DNA from: JAVBRA01 sp031548435
GTDB taxonomy: Bacteria; Bacteroidota; Bacteroidia; Bacteroidales; Rikenellaceae
Length of the DNA: 64,000 bases
Direction: 5' to 3'
Assembly (NCBI GenBank): GCA_031548435.1
Contig: JAVBRA010000005.1
Coordinates: forward strand, 1-64,000
The position numbers were made by a program, and so were the translations under genes. Positions within the stretch are counted from its first letter, which is position 1, and each line of letters opens with the position of its first letter. A model generated the notes under the pieces. That model was not told the origin of the DNA, did not search any database, and was given only the letters and a program-made list of their open reading frames with translations. This document shows, in pieces, positions 8,670 to 17,175 of the stretch.

Positions 8670-8903
8670 CAAGTTTTTTGCAAAAAACTTGACCAAAAAC
8701 TTTTGGGAAAAACTTCGTTTTTCGTGATTGGTTGTACTTCTATTCATTTGACCTGACCGGAGAGGCCTCCTCTCATCAAGTGCGAGAATATCGTTTAGTC
8801 GGAGAGGCTTCTCCGGTCAGGTCAATCAAACGGTGTAAAGTCAGTCAAGAGACACGAAAGTATCTCTTAAAAGTTTTTGATTGAACTTTTTGCAAAAAGT
8901 TCA
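8670..8903. repeat. MITE-like multi-hairpin element, copy A
   Basis: A 234-bp non-coding element related to 57092-57340. Both ends are palindromes (8670-8691 and 8882-8903, each centred on TTTTTGCAAAAA), and each is followed inward by CAAAAACTTTT, so the ends form inverted repeats of roughly 35 bp. Inside are a GAAAAAC/GTTTTTC hairpin (8707-8723), a core hairpin (arms 8748-8771 and 8802-8825, near-perfect, with a 30-nt loop) and a GAGAYAC/GTATCTC hairpin (8847-8868). It ends 21 bp before recG and has no open reading frame. Confidence 0.85.
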
Positions 8904-8924
8904 GATTGAGTATCAAAGGAGAAA

Positions 8925-11033
8925 ATGGACTATCTGGACAGTGACATAAAATTCCTTGCCGGGGTGGGGGATAAGCGGGCGGCGCTGTTGCGGCAGGAGA
9001 TGGGCGTGCATACGTTCGGCGACTTGCTGTACTACTTCCCGTTCCGGTATGTCGACCGCAGCCGGGTTGCCAAAATTGCGGAGATCGCCGAAGATCAGGT
9101 GACCGAGGTGCAGATCCGCGCCCGGGTGACGGGGATGCAGGCTGTGGGCGAGGGGCCCAGGAAGCGGCTGGTGGTGTTTGTCGACGATGGGTCGGGCAGG
9201 GCCGAGCTGGTGTGGTTCCGGGGGGTGAACTGGATGCAGAAGCAACTGGAACCGGGGCGCGAGTACATCATTTTCGGCAAGCCGGCGTTTTTCATGCACA
9301 ACGTGTCGATGGTGCATCCCGAGGTGGATTCGGTGTCGGCCGAGGCGTCGAAGATGCAGACCGGCGTGCGCGGCGTCTACCCGATGACCGAAAAGCTGGG
9401 CAGCAGCAACATCACCTCCAAAACCATCTACAACCTCATGCGCACGCTGTGGCAGCAGGTTGCGCCGCATATCCGGGAGACGCTGCCCGCGCGCATTGTC
9501 CTCCAAAACAACCTGATGCCGCTGAAAGAGGCGCTGTACAACATCCACTTTCCCGCTTCCGAGCAGGCGTTGCTTCAGGCGCGCTGGCGGCTCAAGTTCG
9601 AGGAGCTGTTCCTGGTGCAGCTGAGCATCCTGATGATGCGCAACAACCGCATCGAGAAGGGGAACGGGTTCGTTTTCGAACGGGTGGGCGAGTACTTCAA
9701 CCGCTTCTACACCGAGAAGCTGCCCTTCGAGATGACCCGGGCGCAAAAGCGCGTGGTACGCGAGATCCGCAAAGACACGCTCACCGGCCGCCAGATGAAC
9801 CGCCTGTTGCAGGGCGACGTGGGCAGCGGCAAAACCATCGTGGCGCTGATGGGCGCCCTGCTGGCCAAAGACAACGGGTTCCAGAGCTGCATCATGGCCC
9901 CGACCGAAATCCTGGCCGGGCAGCACTACGAGTCGATCGCGAAAATGCTCAATGGGATGGGGGTTACCGTGGCGCTGCTCACCGGCTCGACGCGAAAACC
10001 CCTCCGGAGGATCATCGACCGGCAACTGCGCGGCGGCGAGCTGGACATTCTGATCGGCACCCACGCCTTGATCGAAGACACGGTGCAGTTCAATAATCTG
10101 GGATTTGTGGTGATCGACGAGCAGCACCGCTTCGGGGTCGAACAGCGGTCGCGCCTGTGGGCCAAGAACATGGTGCCTCCGCACGTGCTGGTGATGACCG
10201 CCACGCCCATCCCCCGCACGCTGGCCATGACCCTGTACGGCGACCTCGACGTGTCGGTGATCGACGAATTGCCCCCGGGGCGCAAACCCATCAAAACCAT
10301 CCATGCCTACGACGCCCACCGGTTGCGGGTGTTCGGGTTTATTCGCGAGGAGATCAAGAAGGGACGGCAGGTTTACATCGTCTATCCGCTGATCCGCGAG
10401 TCGGAAAAACTCGATTATAAAGACCTCGAAGACGGCTACGCGGGCATCACGGCGGCCTTTCCCTATCCCGAATACCATACGGTGGTGGTGCACGGCCAGA
10501 TGAGTTCCGAAAATAAAGAATACGGCATGAACCTGTTCAAAACCGGCCAGGCGCACATCATGGCGGCCACCTCGGTGATCGAGGTGGGGGTGAACGTGCC
10601 CAACGCCTCGATCATGATCGTCGAGAGCGCCGAACGGTTCGGCCTGTCGCAACTGCACCAGCTGCGGGGGCGGGTGGGGCGCGGGAGCGAGCAGTCGTAC
10701 TGCATCCTGATGACAAAAGACCGCCTGTCGAAAGAGTCGCGCAAGCGCATCGAGGCCATGGTGGCCACCAACGACGGTTTCGAACTGGCCGAGCTCGATA
10801 TGCAGCTGCGCGGCCCCGGCGACATGGAAGGCACCCGCCAGAGCGGACTGGGCTTTGACCTGAAGATCGCCAACCTGGCCAAGGACGTGCAGTTGATGGA
10901 GCAGTCGCGCGCGGTGGCCCGGGATCTGCTGGGCGAAGACCCCGAATTGTCGCACCCCGAAAATGCAATGCTCCGCAACGCTATCGCGCGGGTGAAAAAA
11001 GTGAATGAAGTCGATTTCAGCCGGGTGTTGTGA
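8925..11033 (+). CDS. recG: ATP-dependent DNA helicase RecG
   Basis: Branch-migrating superfamily 2 helicase that remodels stalled forks and Holliday junctions. The 702-aa protein has an N-terminal wedge/OB domain (about 1-250) and the helicase core: Walker A GDVGSGKT (about 297-304), DEQH box in VVIDEQHRFG (about 397), MTATPIPRTLAMTLYGDLDVS, a VVHGQMS segment, EVGVNVPNAS and QLRGRVGRG (motif VI). The C-terminal segment has the RecG-like DMQLRGPGDMEGTRQSG. Start choice is supported by AAAGGAG 5-10 nt upstream of the ATG. Element copy A lies directly upstream, so its transcript may start within or before that element. Confidence 0.97.
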   Translation: MDYLDSDIKFLAGVGDKRAALLRQEMGVHTFGDLLYYFPFRYVDRSRVAKIAEIAEDQVTEVQIRARVTGMQAVGEGPRKRLVVFVDDGSGRAELVWFRGVNWMQKQLEPGREYIIFGKPAFFMHNVSMVHPEVDSVSAEASKMQTGVRGVYPMTEKLGSSNITSKTIYNLMRTLWQQVAPHIRETLPARIVLQNNLMPLKEALYNIHFPASEQALLQARWRLKFEELFLVQLSILMMRNNRIEKGNGFVFERVGEYFNRFYTEKLPFEMTRAQKRVVREIRKDTLTGRQMNRLLQGDVGSGKTIVALMGALLAKDNGFQSCIMAPTEILAGQHYESIAKMLNGMGVTVALLTGSTRKPLRRIIDRQLRGGELDILIGTHALIEDTVQFNNLGFVVIDEQHRFGVEQRSRLWAKNMVPPHVLVMTATPIPRTLAMTLYGDLDVSVIDELPPGRKPIKTIHAYDAHRLRVFGFIREEIKKGRQVYIVYPLIRESEKLDYKDLEDGYAGITAAFPYPEYHTVVVHGQMSSENKEYGMNLFKTGQAHIMAATSVIEVGVNVPNASIMIVESAERFGLSQLHQLRGRVGRGSEQSYCILMTKDRLSKESRKRIEAMVATNDGFELAELDMQLRGPGDMEGTRQSGLGFDLKIANLAKDVQLMEQSRAVARDLLGEDPELSHPENAMLRNAIARVKKVNEVDFSRVL

Positions 11034-11139
11034 CGCGCGCCGTGCGTGTTGTTGCCGGAAATCGCCTCCGTTCACAGGGGCCGGCTGCCGGAATCGGGAA
11101 TAAAATAACCTCCGGTGCCTGTGTTTGCAAGAAATTGCC

Positions 11140-11147
11140 TATTTTTG
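11140..11147 (+). promoter_or_regulatory. -7 element before the DUF3108 gene
   Basis: TATTTTTG, 26 bp before the start codon. The -33 part is not convincing at normal spacing. Confidence 0.5.
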
Positions 11148-11173
11148 CGTTTTAATAGTAAACCGTTGAACGT

Positions 11174-11995
11174 ATGAGATTCCTTTATACCCTGCTTCTG
11201 TCGGCGCTGTGCCTGGGAGCATCGGCCCAGATAAAATACGGCGAAAAGGTCGACGCCGACAAGCTTCCCTTCAAACCGGGAGAGTCGCTCACCTACACGG
11301 CCGTCTATAAGATCTCGCTCATCAATACCGACGTGGCCAGCGTTACGCTCAAATGCAACTCGGCCAACTACGAAGGCACCGACTGCTATTACATCACCGG
11401 CCAGGGCAAGATGTTCCCGGCCTACACGTGGTTTTTCGACATCAACGACATGTACGAGTCATACCTGAGCAAGGAGAATCTGCGTCCGGTCTACTACACG
11501 GTCAATATTAGCGAGGGAAGCTATAAGTTCAAGGCCAACATCAAGTACAACTGGGGTTCCAAGTCGGCCTATACCACCTACCGCAACCTCAAGCACGCCG
11601 ACGACAAGCACCAGAACCTGACCCTGAGCAACCGCAGCTACGACGCCATTGCCCAGTTCTACAACCTGCGCGCGGCTGACTGGAGTACGCTCGCAACCGG
11701 TTACACCGACTATTTCGAGGTGGTTTCGTACGACGCTGTGCGCAAAATGCAGTATAGCTACATGGGCCGGGAAACTAAGAACATCACCGGGCTGGGGCGG
11801 TGCAAGACCCACAAGTTCAAGTGCCAGATCCTCACCGCGGGCGAGTCGTTCAAGGACGGCAGCACGTTTTATATGTGGTTCTCGGACGATGGCAACAAAA
11901 TCCCGCTCTACATCGAGACTCCGATCCGGGTGGGCAGCGTCAAGGTCTACCTGTCGAAATACTCGGGGCTGAAATATCCGTTCTCGGCCAAATAG
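11174..11995 (+). CDS. Exported DUF3108 domain protein
   Basis: A 273-aa exported protein: signal peptide MRFLYTLLLSALCLGASAQ, then one DUF3108-like domain over almost the whole mature length. The family signature is seen in KPGESLTYTAVYKISLINTDVASVTL near the start and in the C-terminal FYMWFSDDGNKIPLYIETPIRVGSVKVYLSKYSGLKYP. DUF3108 proteins are predicted beta-rich envelope proteins of unknown function in many Gram-negative bacteria. It has its own -7 element and is followed by another envelope protein gene on the same strand. Confidence 0.85.
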   Translation: MRFLYTLLLSALCLGASAQIKYGEKVDADKLPFKPGESLTYTAVYKISLINTDVASVTLKCNSANYEGTDCYYITGQGKMFPAYTWFFDINDMYESYLSKENLRPVYYTVNISEGSYKFKANIKYNWGSKSAYTTYRNLKHADDKHQNLTLSNRSYDAIAQFYNLRAADWSTLATGYTDYFEVVSYDAVRKMQYSYMGRETKNITGLGRCKTHKFKCQILTAGESFKDGSTFYMWFSDDGNKIPLYIETPIRVGSVKVYLSKYSGLKYPFSAK

Positions 11996-12134
11996 CCCGG
12001 CCTTTCGCGGGAACAATTAAAATAACCGCTCTTTGATGGTGGTCTCTGTAAAGGACTGGAATACCCCGTTTTTTTATCAAAAAAGTTAAAGTAGTCGAAT
12101 TATAAATCACCTGGTGGGTGCAAATGCTTTTGTT

Positions 12135-13019
12135 ATGGAAAACAGTGGAAATAAAGACCAATCGTTGAAGGGGTATAAGATCGTGATCATTCTTATGGCG
12201 GTCATTCTCACCGCCCTGGCTGTGCTCTATTACTCGCAGTCGAACAAGTTGCGTACCGACAACAAAGAGCTGATGGTGCAGAAAGATACGCTCGCCAACC
12301 GGCTCACCGAACTGCTGGGCGACTATGAAAGCATCCGCACCGAGAACGATACGATCAACCAACAACTTGAGGGCGAACGGGTCAAGGCCGACTCGCTGCT
12401 CGACAAACTCAAGAGCGAGCGTTCGATCAGCTATGCCAAACTGAAATCGTACGAGAAAGAGGTGGGACTGCTGCGCTCGATCATGCGGGGGTACATCCAG
12501 ACCATCGACTCGCTCGACAACATCAACAAGACGCTGGTGAGTGAAAACCGCCAGTTCCGCACGCAGGTGGCCTCGGAAAGGCTCCGCGCCGACAAGGCCG
12601 AGGAGCAGGCCAGCGAGTTGAGCAACAAAGTGAAGCAGGGCGGCATCATCCGTGCGCGCGACATTCAGCTCAAAGCGTTCAACAACTCGAACCGCGAGGT
12701 GACGCGTGCCAAGCAGGCCGCCCGCCTGAGGGTCGATTTCACGCTCACGGCCAATGAACTGGCTACGGCAGGTTCGCGCACCATCTACGTGCGCATTATC
12801 GGCCCGAGCGGTTATCTGCTGGCCACTTCGAACAAATATTTCCAGTTCGAGGGCGAGAGCATGGCTTACTCGGCCGCCCGTCCCGACGTCGATTACCAGA
12901 ACCAGGATCTGCCGGTGAGTATCTACTACGACGGTACCGACATTGATGCGGGCAAGTTCTCCGTGGCGGTTTACATGGACGGCTACCTGATCGGACGCAA
13001 CGAGATCATCCTGAAATAG
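12135..13019 (+). CDS. Membrane-anchored coiled-coil protein
   Basis: A 294-aa protein with a short cytosolic N-terminus (MENSGNKDQSLKGYK), one membrane span (about residues 16-37), a long heptad-rich coiled coil (about 38-155, rich in Lys/Glu/Leu) and a C-terminal beta-rich domain (about 175-294) containing RTIYVRIIGPSGYLLAT and a final SVAVYMDGYLIGRNEIILK. This layout is common among uncharacterised Bacteroidales envelope proteins. The ATG at 12135 was preferred to 12114 because the latter adds only seven non-conserved residues. Function unknown; an envelope-spanning or scaffolding role is only inferred. Confidence 0.75.
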   Translation: MENSGNKDQSLKGYKIVIILMAVILTALAVLYYSQSNKLRTDNKELMVQKDTLANRLTELLGDYESIRTENDTINQQLEGERVKADSLLDKLKSERSISYAKLKSYEKEVGLLRSIMRGYIQTIDSLDNINKTLVSENRQFRTQVASERLRADKAEEQASELSNKVKQGGIIRARDIQLKAFNNSNREVTRAKQAARLRVDFTLTANELATAGSRTIYVRIIGPSGYLLATSNKYFQFEGESMAYSAARPDVDYQNQDLPVSIYYDGTDIDAGKFSVAVYMDGYLIGRNEIILK

Positions 13020-13060
13020 ACGTCTCCGCTTTCGTTGCGGGCTGCTCGGTTCTGCCGGGT

Positions 13061-13108
13061 AAAAAACTCCGGGGATTTTCCTGATCAGGAAAATCCCCGG
13101 AGTTTTTT
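13061..13108. terminator. Perfect 48-bp palindromic bidirectional terminator
   Basis: AAAAAACTCCGGGGATTTTC, then CTGATCAG and the exact reverse complement. A 20-bp-plus GC-rich stem is flanked by A6 and T6 tracts, so it can terminate transcription in both directions. Confidence 0.8.
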
Positions 13109-13111
13109 GCG

Positions 13112-13119
13112 TAACTTTG
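13112..13119 (+). promoter_or_regulatory. -7 element before the small lipoprotein gene
   Basis: TAACTTTG, 28 bp upstream of the start codon and directly after the terminator. No good -33 element. Confidence 0.45.
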
Positions 13120-13147
13120 TTTTAATAACCACCTAAACCGTTGTGAT

Positions 13148-13621
13148 ATGAAAAAGTCATTGTTTGTTGTCGCGGCGATGTTGTTGGCGGTGGCCTGTGC
13201 GAAAAAGGCGCCGCGGCACGAAGTGCTGGTCGAAGAGAACTATCTGGCCTCGCATCCGGAGTGGGCGGCCCAGGGCGATACCCTGGTTCGGGAGCACCTG
13301 GTGGTAACCCACCGCGGAACCGAAGTCGGTTTCAGGGCTACGTGGCTGCAAGCCCGGGATACGTCCGGGGTGTGCCATGTGGGCTACCTGCGGGTCGAAA
13401 AAACGGGTTCCTCTAAAAATGCGGCGGTTTCCGACATCCGCGCGCTTGTAGGCGAACCCGGCTATAAGTATCACGACGACAAGCAGGTACGCCTCGACGA
13501 TGTGTTGGTCATTGTCGACATGGCCGTGCCGCGCGAACGGTTTATCACTTTCAATTTGTTTTGGGTAAACGGCATCGGCGAATACCGTTGGGGCACGGTC
13601 GGCTTCCCGGAACAGCCGTAA
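13148..13621 (+). CDS. Small lipoprotein, function unknown
   Basis: A 157-aa protein with a lipoprotein signal (MKKSLFVVAAMLLAVAC, lipobox LAVAC, acylated Cys17). The mature part is about 140 residues, with a central DTSGVCHVGYLRVEKTG and an RFITFNLFWVNGIGEYRWGTVGFPE end; no known domain is recognised. It is isolated between two strong terminators (13061-13108 and 13851-13878), so it is a single-gene unit. Inner- or outer-leaflet attachment cannot be decided from the sequence. Confidence 0.75.
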   Translation: MKKSLFVVAAMLLAVACAKKAPRHEVLVEENYLASHPEWAAQGDTLVREHLVVTHRGTEVGFRATWLQARDTSGVCHVGYLRVEKTGSSKNAAVSDIRALVGEPGYKYHDDKQVRLDDVLVIVDMAVPRERFITFNLFWVNGIGEYRWGTVGFPEQP

Positions 13622-13850
13622 GGTGTTTTTTTTGCCGGGTGTTTTGTTTGTCTGAAAAGAGGCAGCCTCCTGAGCAAAGACGTTATTTTTTGCTTAATTA
13701 GTGAGTGAAACAAGATCATTGCCAACAAATGAGCCTGTGAACTTTTTGTCCACTTTTTCATCAAGGAGAAAGTGGAATAGAAAAAAACAGACACTTTGCT
13801 GACGCTCAGAATAAAGAATCCATCGTTTTTTATCCGGCGGGTGTTGAACT

Positions 13851-13878
13851 AAAAAAGCCCCGTAGAAGGGGCTTTTTT
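13851..13878. terminator. Bidirectional terminator between lipoprotein gene and rplS
   Basis: AAAAAAGCCCC, a 6-nt loop, then GGGGCTTTTTT. It ends rplS transcription on the minus strand and can also stop readthrough from the plus strand. Confidence 0.85.
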
Positions 13879-13893
13879 ATTACGAACCGGAGT

Positions 13894-14253
13894 CTATTTG
13901 TTATAGACCATTTTTTCTTTGATGCGGGCTTTTTTACCCGTCAGTTTCCTCAGGTAGTAGATCCTGGCGCGACGCACAACACCACGTTTGTTTATCTCGA
14001 TGGTTTCGATGTGCGGAGAGAACAGCGGGAAGATACGTTCGACACCCACTCCGTCCGAGATTTTGCGGATGGTGAACATCTGGGTCAGGCCGGTGCCGCG
14101 TTTCTGGATCACCACGCCGCGGAATTTCTGGATACGCTCTTTGTTGCCCTCGACGATCTTATACGAGACGGTGATGGTGTCGCCAGCCTCGAAATCGGGA
14201 CGCTCAACCGGAGTGTGGAACGCCTCCTGCGCAACTTTGATTAAATCGGTCAT
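13894..14253 (-). CDS. rplS: 50S ribosomal protein L19
   Basis: Large-subunit protein at the 30S-50S interface. The 119-aa product has the full family pattern: FEAGDTITVSYKIVEGNKERIQKFRGVVIQKRG, then MFTIRKISDGVGVERIFPLFSP and GVVRRARIYYLRKLTGKKARIKEK. The length is typical. In many bacteria rplS sits with rpsP, rimM and trmD; here it is a monocistronic unit with its own promoter (14336-14366) and terminator, and a leader of about 75 nt. Confidence 0.97.
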   Translation of the reverse strand: MTDLIKVAQEAFHTPVERPDFEAGDTITVSYKIVEGNKERIQKFRGVVIQKRGTGLTQMFTIRKISDGVGVERIFPLFSPHIETIEINKRGVVRRARIYYLRKLTGKKARIKEKMVYNK

Positions 14254-14335
14254 TTTGTTTTGTGTTAAAGTTATTTGTCACGCGGAATATTAAGGGCCTT
14301 CGATCCTCCTAAGAGATTCCTGCGCAATCAGGGGG

Positions 14336-14366
14336 CAAAGATAACGGTTTATCTGTAAAAAACAAA
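14336..14366 (-). promoter_or_regulatory. Promoter of rplS
   Basis: Minus strand: TTTG (complement of 14363-14366), a 19-nt spacer and TATCTTTG (complement of 14336-14343). Near-ideal Bacteroidota promoter. Confidence 0.85.
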
Positions 14367-14478
14367 CAGTTGGCAAAAAACAAATAATTTTCTGCCTGCT
14401 AACGCCTGGTTCTGAGCGGTATTTGCGGAACGGGCCGAAACTCTCTTTTTCCCTGGGCCGAAAATCCGCTTTTTTTCT

Positions 14479-14486
14479 TATTTTTG
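14479..14486 (+). promoter_or_regulatory. -7 element of the phosphate transporter gene
   Basis: TATTTTTG, 21 bp before ATG 14508. It covers the alternative upstream ATG (14484), which is therefore rejected as the start. Confidence 0.6.
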
Positions 14487-14507
14487 CAGTCACAATCCAA
14501 TCGTGTT

Positions 14508-16709
14508 ATGACTCTTTTTACCATTATCCTGATCATCCTTTTCGCGCTTTCCATTTCCGGCCTTGTGGTGGGCGTGGCCAACGACGCCGTCAACTTCATC
14601 AACTCGGCGTTGGGATCCAAGGCGGCCCCTTATAAGATCATCATGATCGTAGCTTCGGTGGGGATCATCCTCGGGGCCATGTTTTCGAGCGGCATGATGG
14701 AAGTGGCGCGCAGCGGGGTGTTCCATCCCCAGATGTTCTCGTTCGGCGAGATCATGATGCTGTTCCTGGCCGTGATGCTCACCAACGTCATCCTGCTCGA
14801 CGTGTTCAACACGCTGGGGCTTCCCACTTCCACCACCGTTTCGTTGGTGTTCAGCCTGTTGGGCAGCGCCATCGGGGTGGCCATGGTCGGCATCTGGAAG
14901 GGCGAGGCGGACGCCGGGCTGGCGGCTTTCATCGATTCGTCGAAAACGATGGGGATCATCTCCGGCATCCTGCTTTCGGTGGTGGTGGCGTTTGTATTCG
15001 GTTCCATCGTCATGTACATTACACGGATGCTCTTTTCGTTCCGGTACGAGACCCCGTTCCGTAAATTCGGAGCCATCTGGTGCGGTTTCGCCTTGACGGC
15101 CATTTCGTATTTTGCCGTAATAAAGGGCCTTACCGGCACCAAGCTGTTGCCGGCCGAAGCCACGGAATGGATTGCCGGCCATACGTTCGTGATGCTGTGC
15201 GCTTTCTTTGTGGTGTGGACGCTGCTGATGTGGCTGGTGCAGCACGTTTTCAAAAAAAACATCCTTGTGTTCACCGTGCTGGCGGGTACGTTCTCGCTGG
15301 CGCTGGCCTTTGCCGGCAACGACCTGGTGAACTTCATCGGGGTGTTCATGGCCGGGTTCGACTCCTATAATATTGTCAAGGAAACGGGCGATGTGAACAT
15401 GATGATGGGCGGCCTGAATCAGCCGGTGGTGGCCAATGTGGGCTTCCTGCTGGGAGCCGGGATCATTATGGTCATCACGCTGTGGACGTCCAAAAAAGCG
15501 AAGTCGGTGACCGAAACCGAGATCAGCCTTGCCCGTCAGGACAGCGGGGTGGAACGCTTCGGATCGACGTCGATGTCTCGCTCGTTGGTGCGCGGATTCA
15601 TCAACATGAGCCGGGGTACGGGCAGCTATGTCCCCGAGCGGCTGAAGCGGATCATAGAAACACGCTTCAAACCTGCGCCGGTCAACAAAAACAACGCGCC
15701 GTTCGACCTGATCCGCGCCACGGTCAACCTGACCCTGGCCGCCATTCTGATCTCGATCGCCACTTCGTGGAAGTTGCCGCTGTCGACCACCTACGTCACC
15801 TTTATGGTGGGCATGGGGTCGTCGCTCTCGGATCGGGCCTGGGGCCGCGAGAGCGCCGTGTACCGCATCACGGGCGTGCTGACGGTCATTTCGGGCTGGT
15901 TCCTGACGGCGTTCATCGCCTTGTTTGTGTCGTTTGTGATAGCGCTGGTGCTTATGTACGGCCAGGTGTTCGGGGTGATCGCCATGGTGGCCCTGTGCGC
16001 CTTTTCGATATACAAGAGCACCCTCGCCCACCGGAAGCGCCAGAGCGAAAAACAGCGTCGGAGCGAAATCGTCCCCTCCTCGGGCGACAACATTGTGGCC
16101 GAGGTGCAGCAGGAGTTGATCCAAACCATGCAGAACATCACTGAAATCTACGATCAGACCCTCATCGGCCTGTTCAATGAAGACCGCAGGCTGCTCAAAA
16201 GACTGGTCGATGAATCGGAAGACCTCTTCGACCATGCCCGCGAGCGCAAATACATGGCCCTGCCCACGTTGAAAAAGATACAGGAAGATTACGAGGAAAC
16301 GGGCCACTACTACATCCAGGTGGTCGACTATGTGAACGAGGTGACCAAATCGCTGGTGCACATCACCCGCCCCAGTTACGACCACATCAACAACAACCAC
16401 GAGGGGCTGTCGAAAGATCAGATCGAAGACCTGACCGTGGTGATGAACGAAGTGAACCGCATCAACCACCTGATGGATCAGATGCTCATCACCGACGACT
16501 TTTCGAGCCTGGATGAAGTGTTGCGCATGCGCGACTCGCTGTTCGAAATTCTGGCCGACGCCATCAAGAAGCAGATCCGCCGCACGCGCGACGATAATAC
16601 CTCGACGCGCAACAGCGTGCTCTATCTGCAGATTATCAACGAAACCAAGACCATGATCCTCCAATCGCGCAACCTGATCAAGTCTCAGAAATATTTCCTG
16701 GGCAAGTAG
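14508..16709 (+). CDS. PiT-family inorganic phosphate transporter with C-terminal PhoU-like domain
   Basis: Imports phosphate with a coupling cation across the inner membrane. The 733-aa protein has two PiT half-repeats (about residues 1-180 and 250-500) with the signature GVANDAVNFINSALGSKAAP near residue 20 and FAGNDLVNFIGVFMAGFDSY near 270. Both carry GxANDxxN-like cores. Residues from about 520 on form a soluble helical PhoU-like/DUF47 domain (for example QNITEIYDQTLIGLFNEDRRLLKRLVDESEDLFDHAR), which may gate or regulate transport. It is divergent from rplS and ends at a strong terminator. Confidence 0.92.
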   Translation: MTLFTIILIILFALSISGLVVGVANDAVNFINSALGSKAAPYKIIMIVASVGIILGAMFSSGMMEVARSGVFHPQMFSFGEIMMLFLAVMLTNVILLDVFNTLGLPTSTTVSLVFSLLGSAIGVAMVGIWKGEADAGLAAFIDSSKTMGIISGILLSVVVAFVFGSIVMYITRMLFSFRYETPFRKFGAIWCGFALTAISYFAVIKGLTGTKLLPAEATEWIAGHTFVMLCAFFVVWTLLMWLVQHVFKKNILVFTVLAGTFSLALAFAGNDLVNFIGVFMAGFDSYNIVKETGDVNMMMGGLNQPVVANVGFLLGAGIIMVITLWTSKKAKSVTETEISLARQDSGVERFGSTSMSRSLVRGFINMSRGTGSYVPERLKRIIETRFKPAPVNKNNAPFDLIRATVNLTLAAILISIATSWKLPLSTTYVTFMVGMGSSLSDRAWGRESAVYRITGVLTVISGWFLTAFIALFVSFVIALVLMYGQVFGVIAMVALCAFSIYKSTLAHRKRQSEKQRRSEIVPSSGDNIVAEVQQELIQTMQNITEIYDQTLIGLFNEDRRLLKRLVDESEDLFDHARERKYMALPTLKKIQEDYEETGHYYIQVVDYVNEVTKSLVHITRPSYDHINNNHEGLSKDQIEDLTVVMNEVNRINHLMDQMLITDDFSSLDEVLRMRDSLFEILADAIKKQIRRTRDDNTSTRNSVLYLQIINETKTMILQSRNLIKSQKYFLGK

Positions 16710-16719
16710 CCGACTGTGA

Positions 16720-16776
16720 ATCCATTCCAATAAAAAACGACCCGGTTATTCCGGGTCGTTTTTTATTGGAATGGAT
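16720..16776. terminator. Long perfect hairpin terminator after the phosphate transporter gene
   Basis: A perfect 26-bp stem (16720-16745 with 16751-16776) and a TTATT loop; the GC-rich top ACGACCCGG/CCGGGTCGT is followed by T6. Confidence 0.85.
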
Positions 16777-16834
16777 AATGGTAAAACCCTGCATTTTAAA
16801 GCAGCTACTTTAGGTTCTATAAATTTGCGCCCCC

Positions 16835-16917
16835 GTCATTGCGAACCCTGCAAGGGTAAAGCAACCCAAGGAAGTGTATGTTAGATTACCGCGTCGGCTA
16901 CGCCTCCTCGCAATGGC
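16835..16917. repeat. REP-like intergenic palindromic unit
   Basis: About 83 bp bounded by inverted GYCATTGCGA ends (16835-16844 and 16908-16917), with AAAGCAACCC and a TCGGCTACGCCTCCTCGCAAT tail region. This matches from memory a class of short repeats found between genes in many bacteria. A fragment with ATTGCGAACCCTGC recurs near 41625. It is part of a 540-bp gene-free interval (16710-17251). Confidence 0.5.
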
Positions 16918-16975
16918 GTTGACTGCGAATTTCATTCGCTCTCAAACCCATGCACTTTAAATGCATGGTAGTTTA

Positions 16976-17092
16976 GTGCGGGCCTGGCCGGTGCGTGTTG
17001 AGGTGTGTGTGCCGGTGTCCTGATGTGTGCGCGGTGTGTCTCTGTGTCGTGGTGTGTTGCGATTCGTGTCCCGGTGCATGTTGCGGAGAAAA
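16976..17092. repeat. Strand-biased GT-rich degenerate tract
   Basis: About 115 bp in which the plus strand is almost all G and T with C (GTGTGTGCCGGTG, GTGTGCGCGGTGTGTCTC, GTGTCGTGGTGTG), i.e. a degenerate 10-12-nt ACAC-rich unit on the minus strand. The minus frame would encode repeated Thr/His/Arg/Asp residues, but nothing supports translation. Confidence 0.5.
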
Positions 17093-17175
17093 GCGATGCC
17101 TGCTGTCGGGGCGGGAGATGGAATGCGCGTGAGCCCCGATCCCTCCAGGGGCGCCTTTGACGTTGTTGAAAACAA

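Noticed and set aside
8913..11075. 720-aa minus-strand frame opposite recG
   Set aside because: Composition (His, Gln, Arg, Val repeats) is the typical antisense reading of GC-rich codons; recG is certain.
14490..16730. 746-aa minus-strand frame opposite the phosphate transporter gene
   Set aside because: Antisense shadow; no start context, spans a strong terminator.
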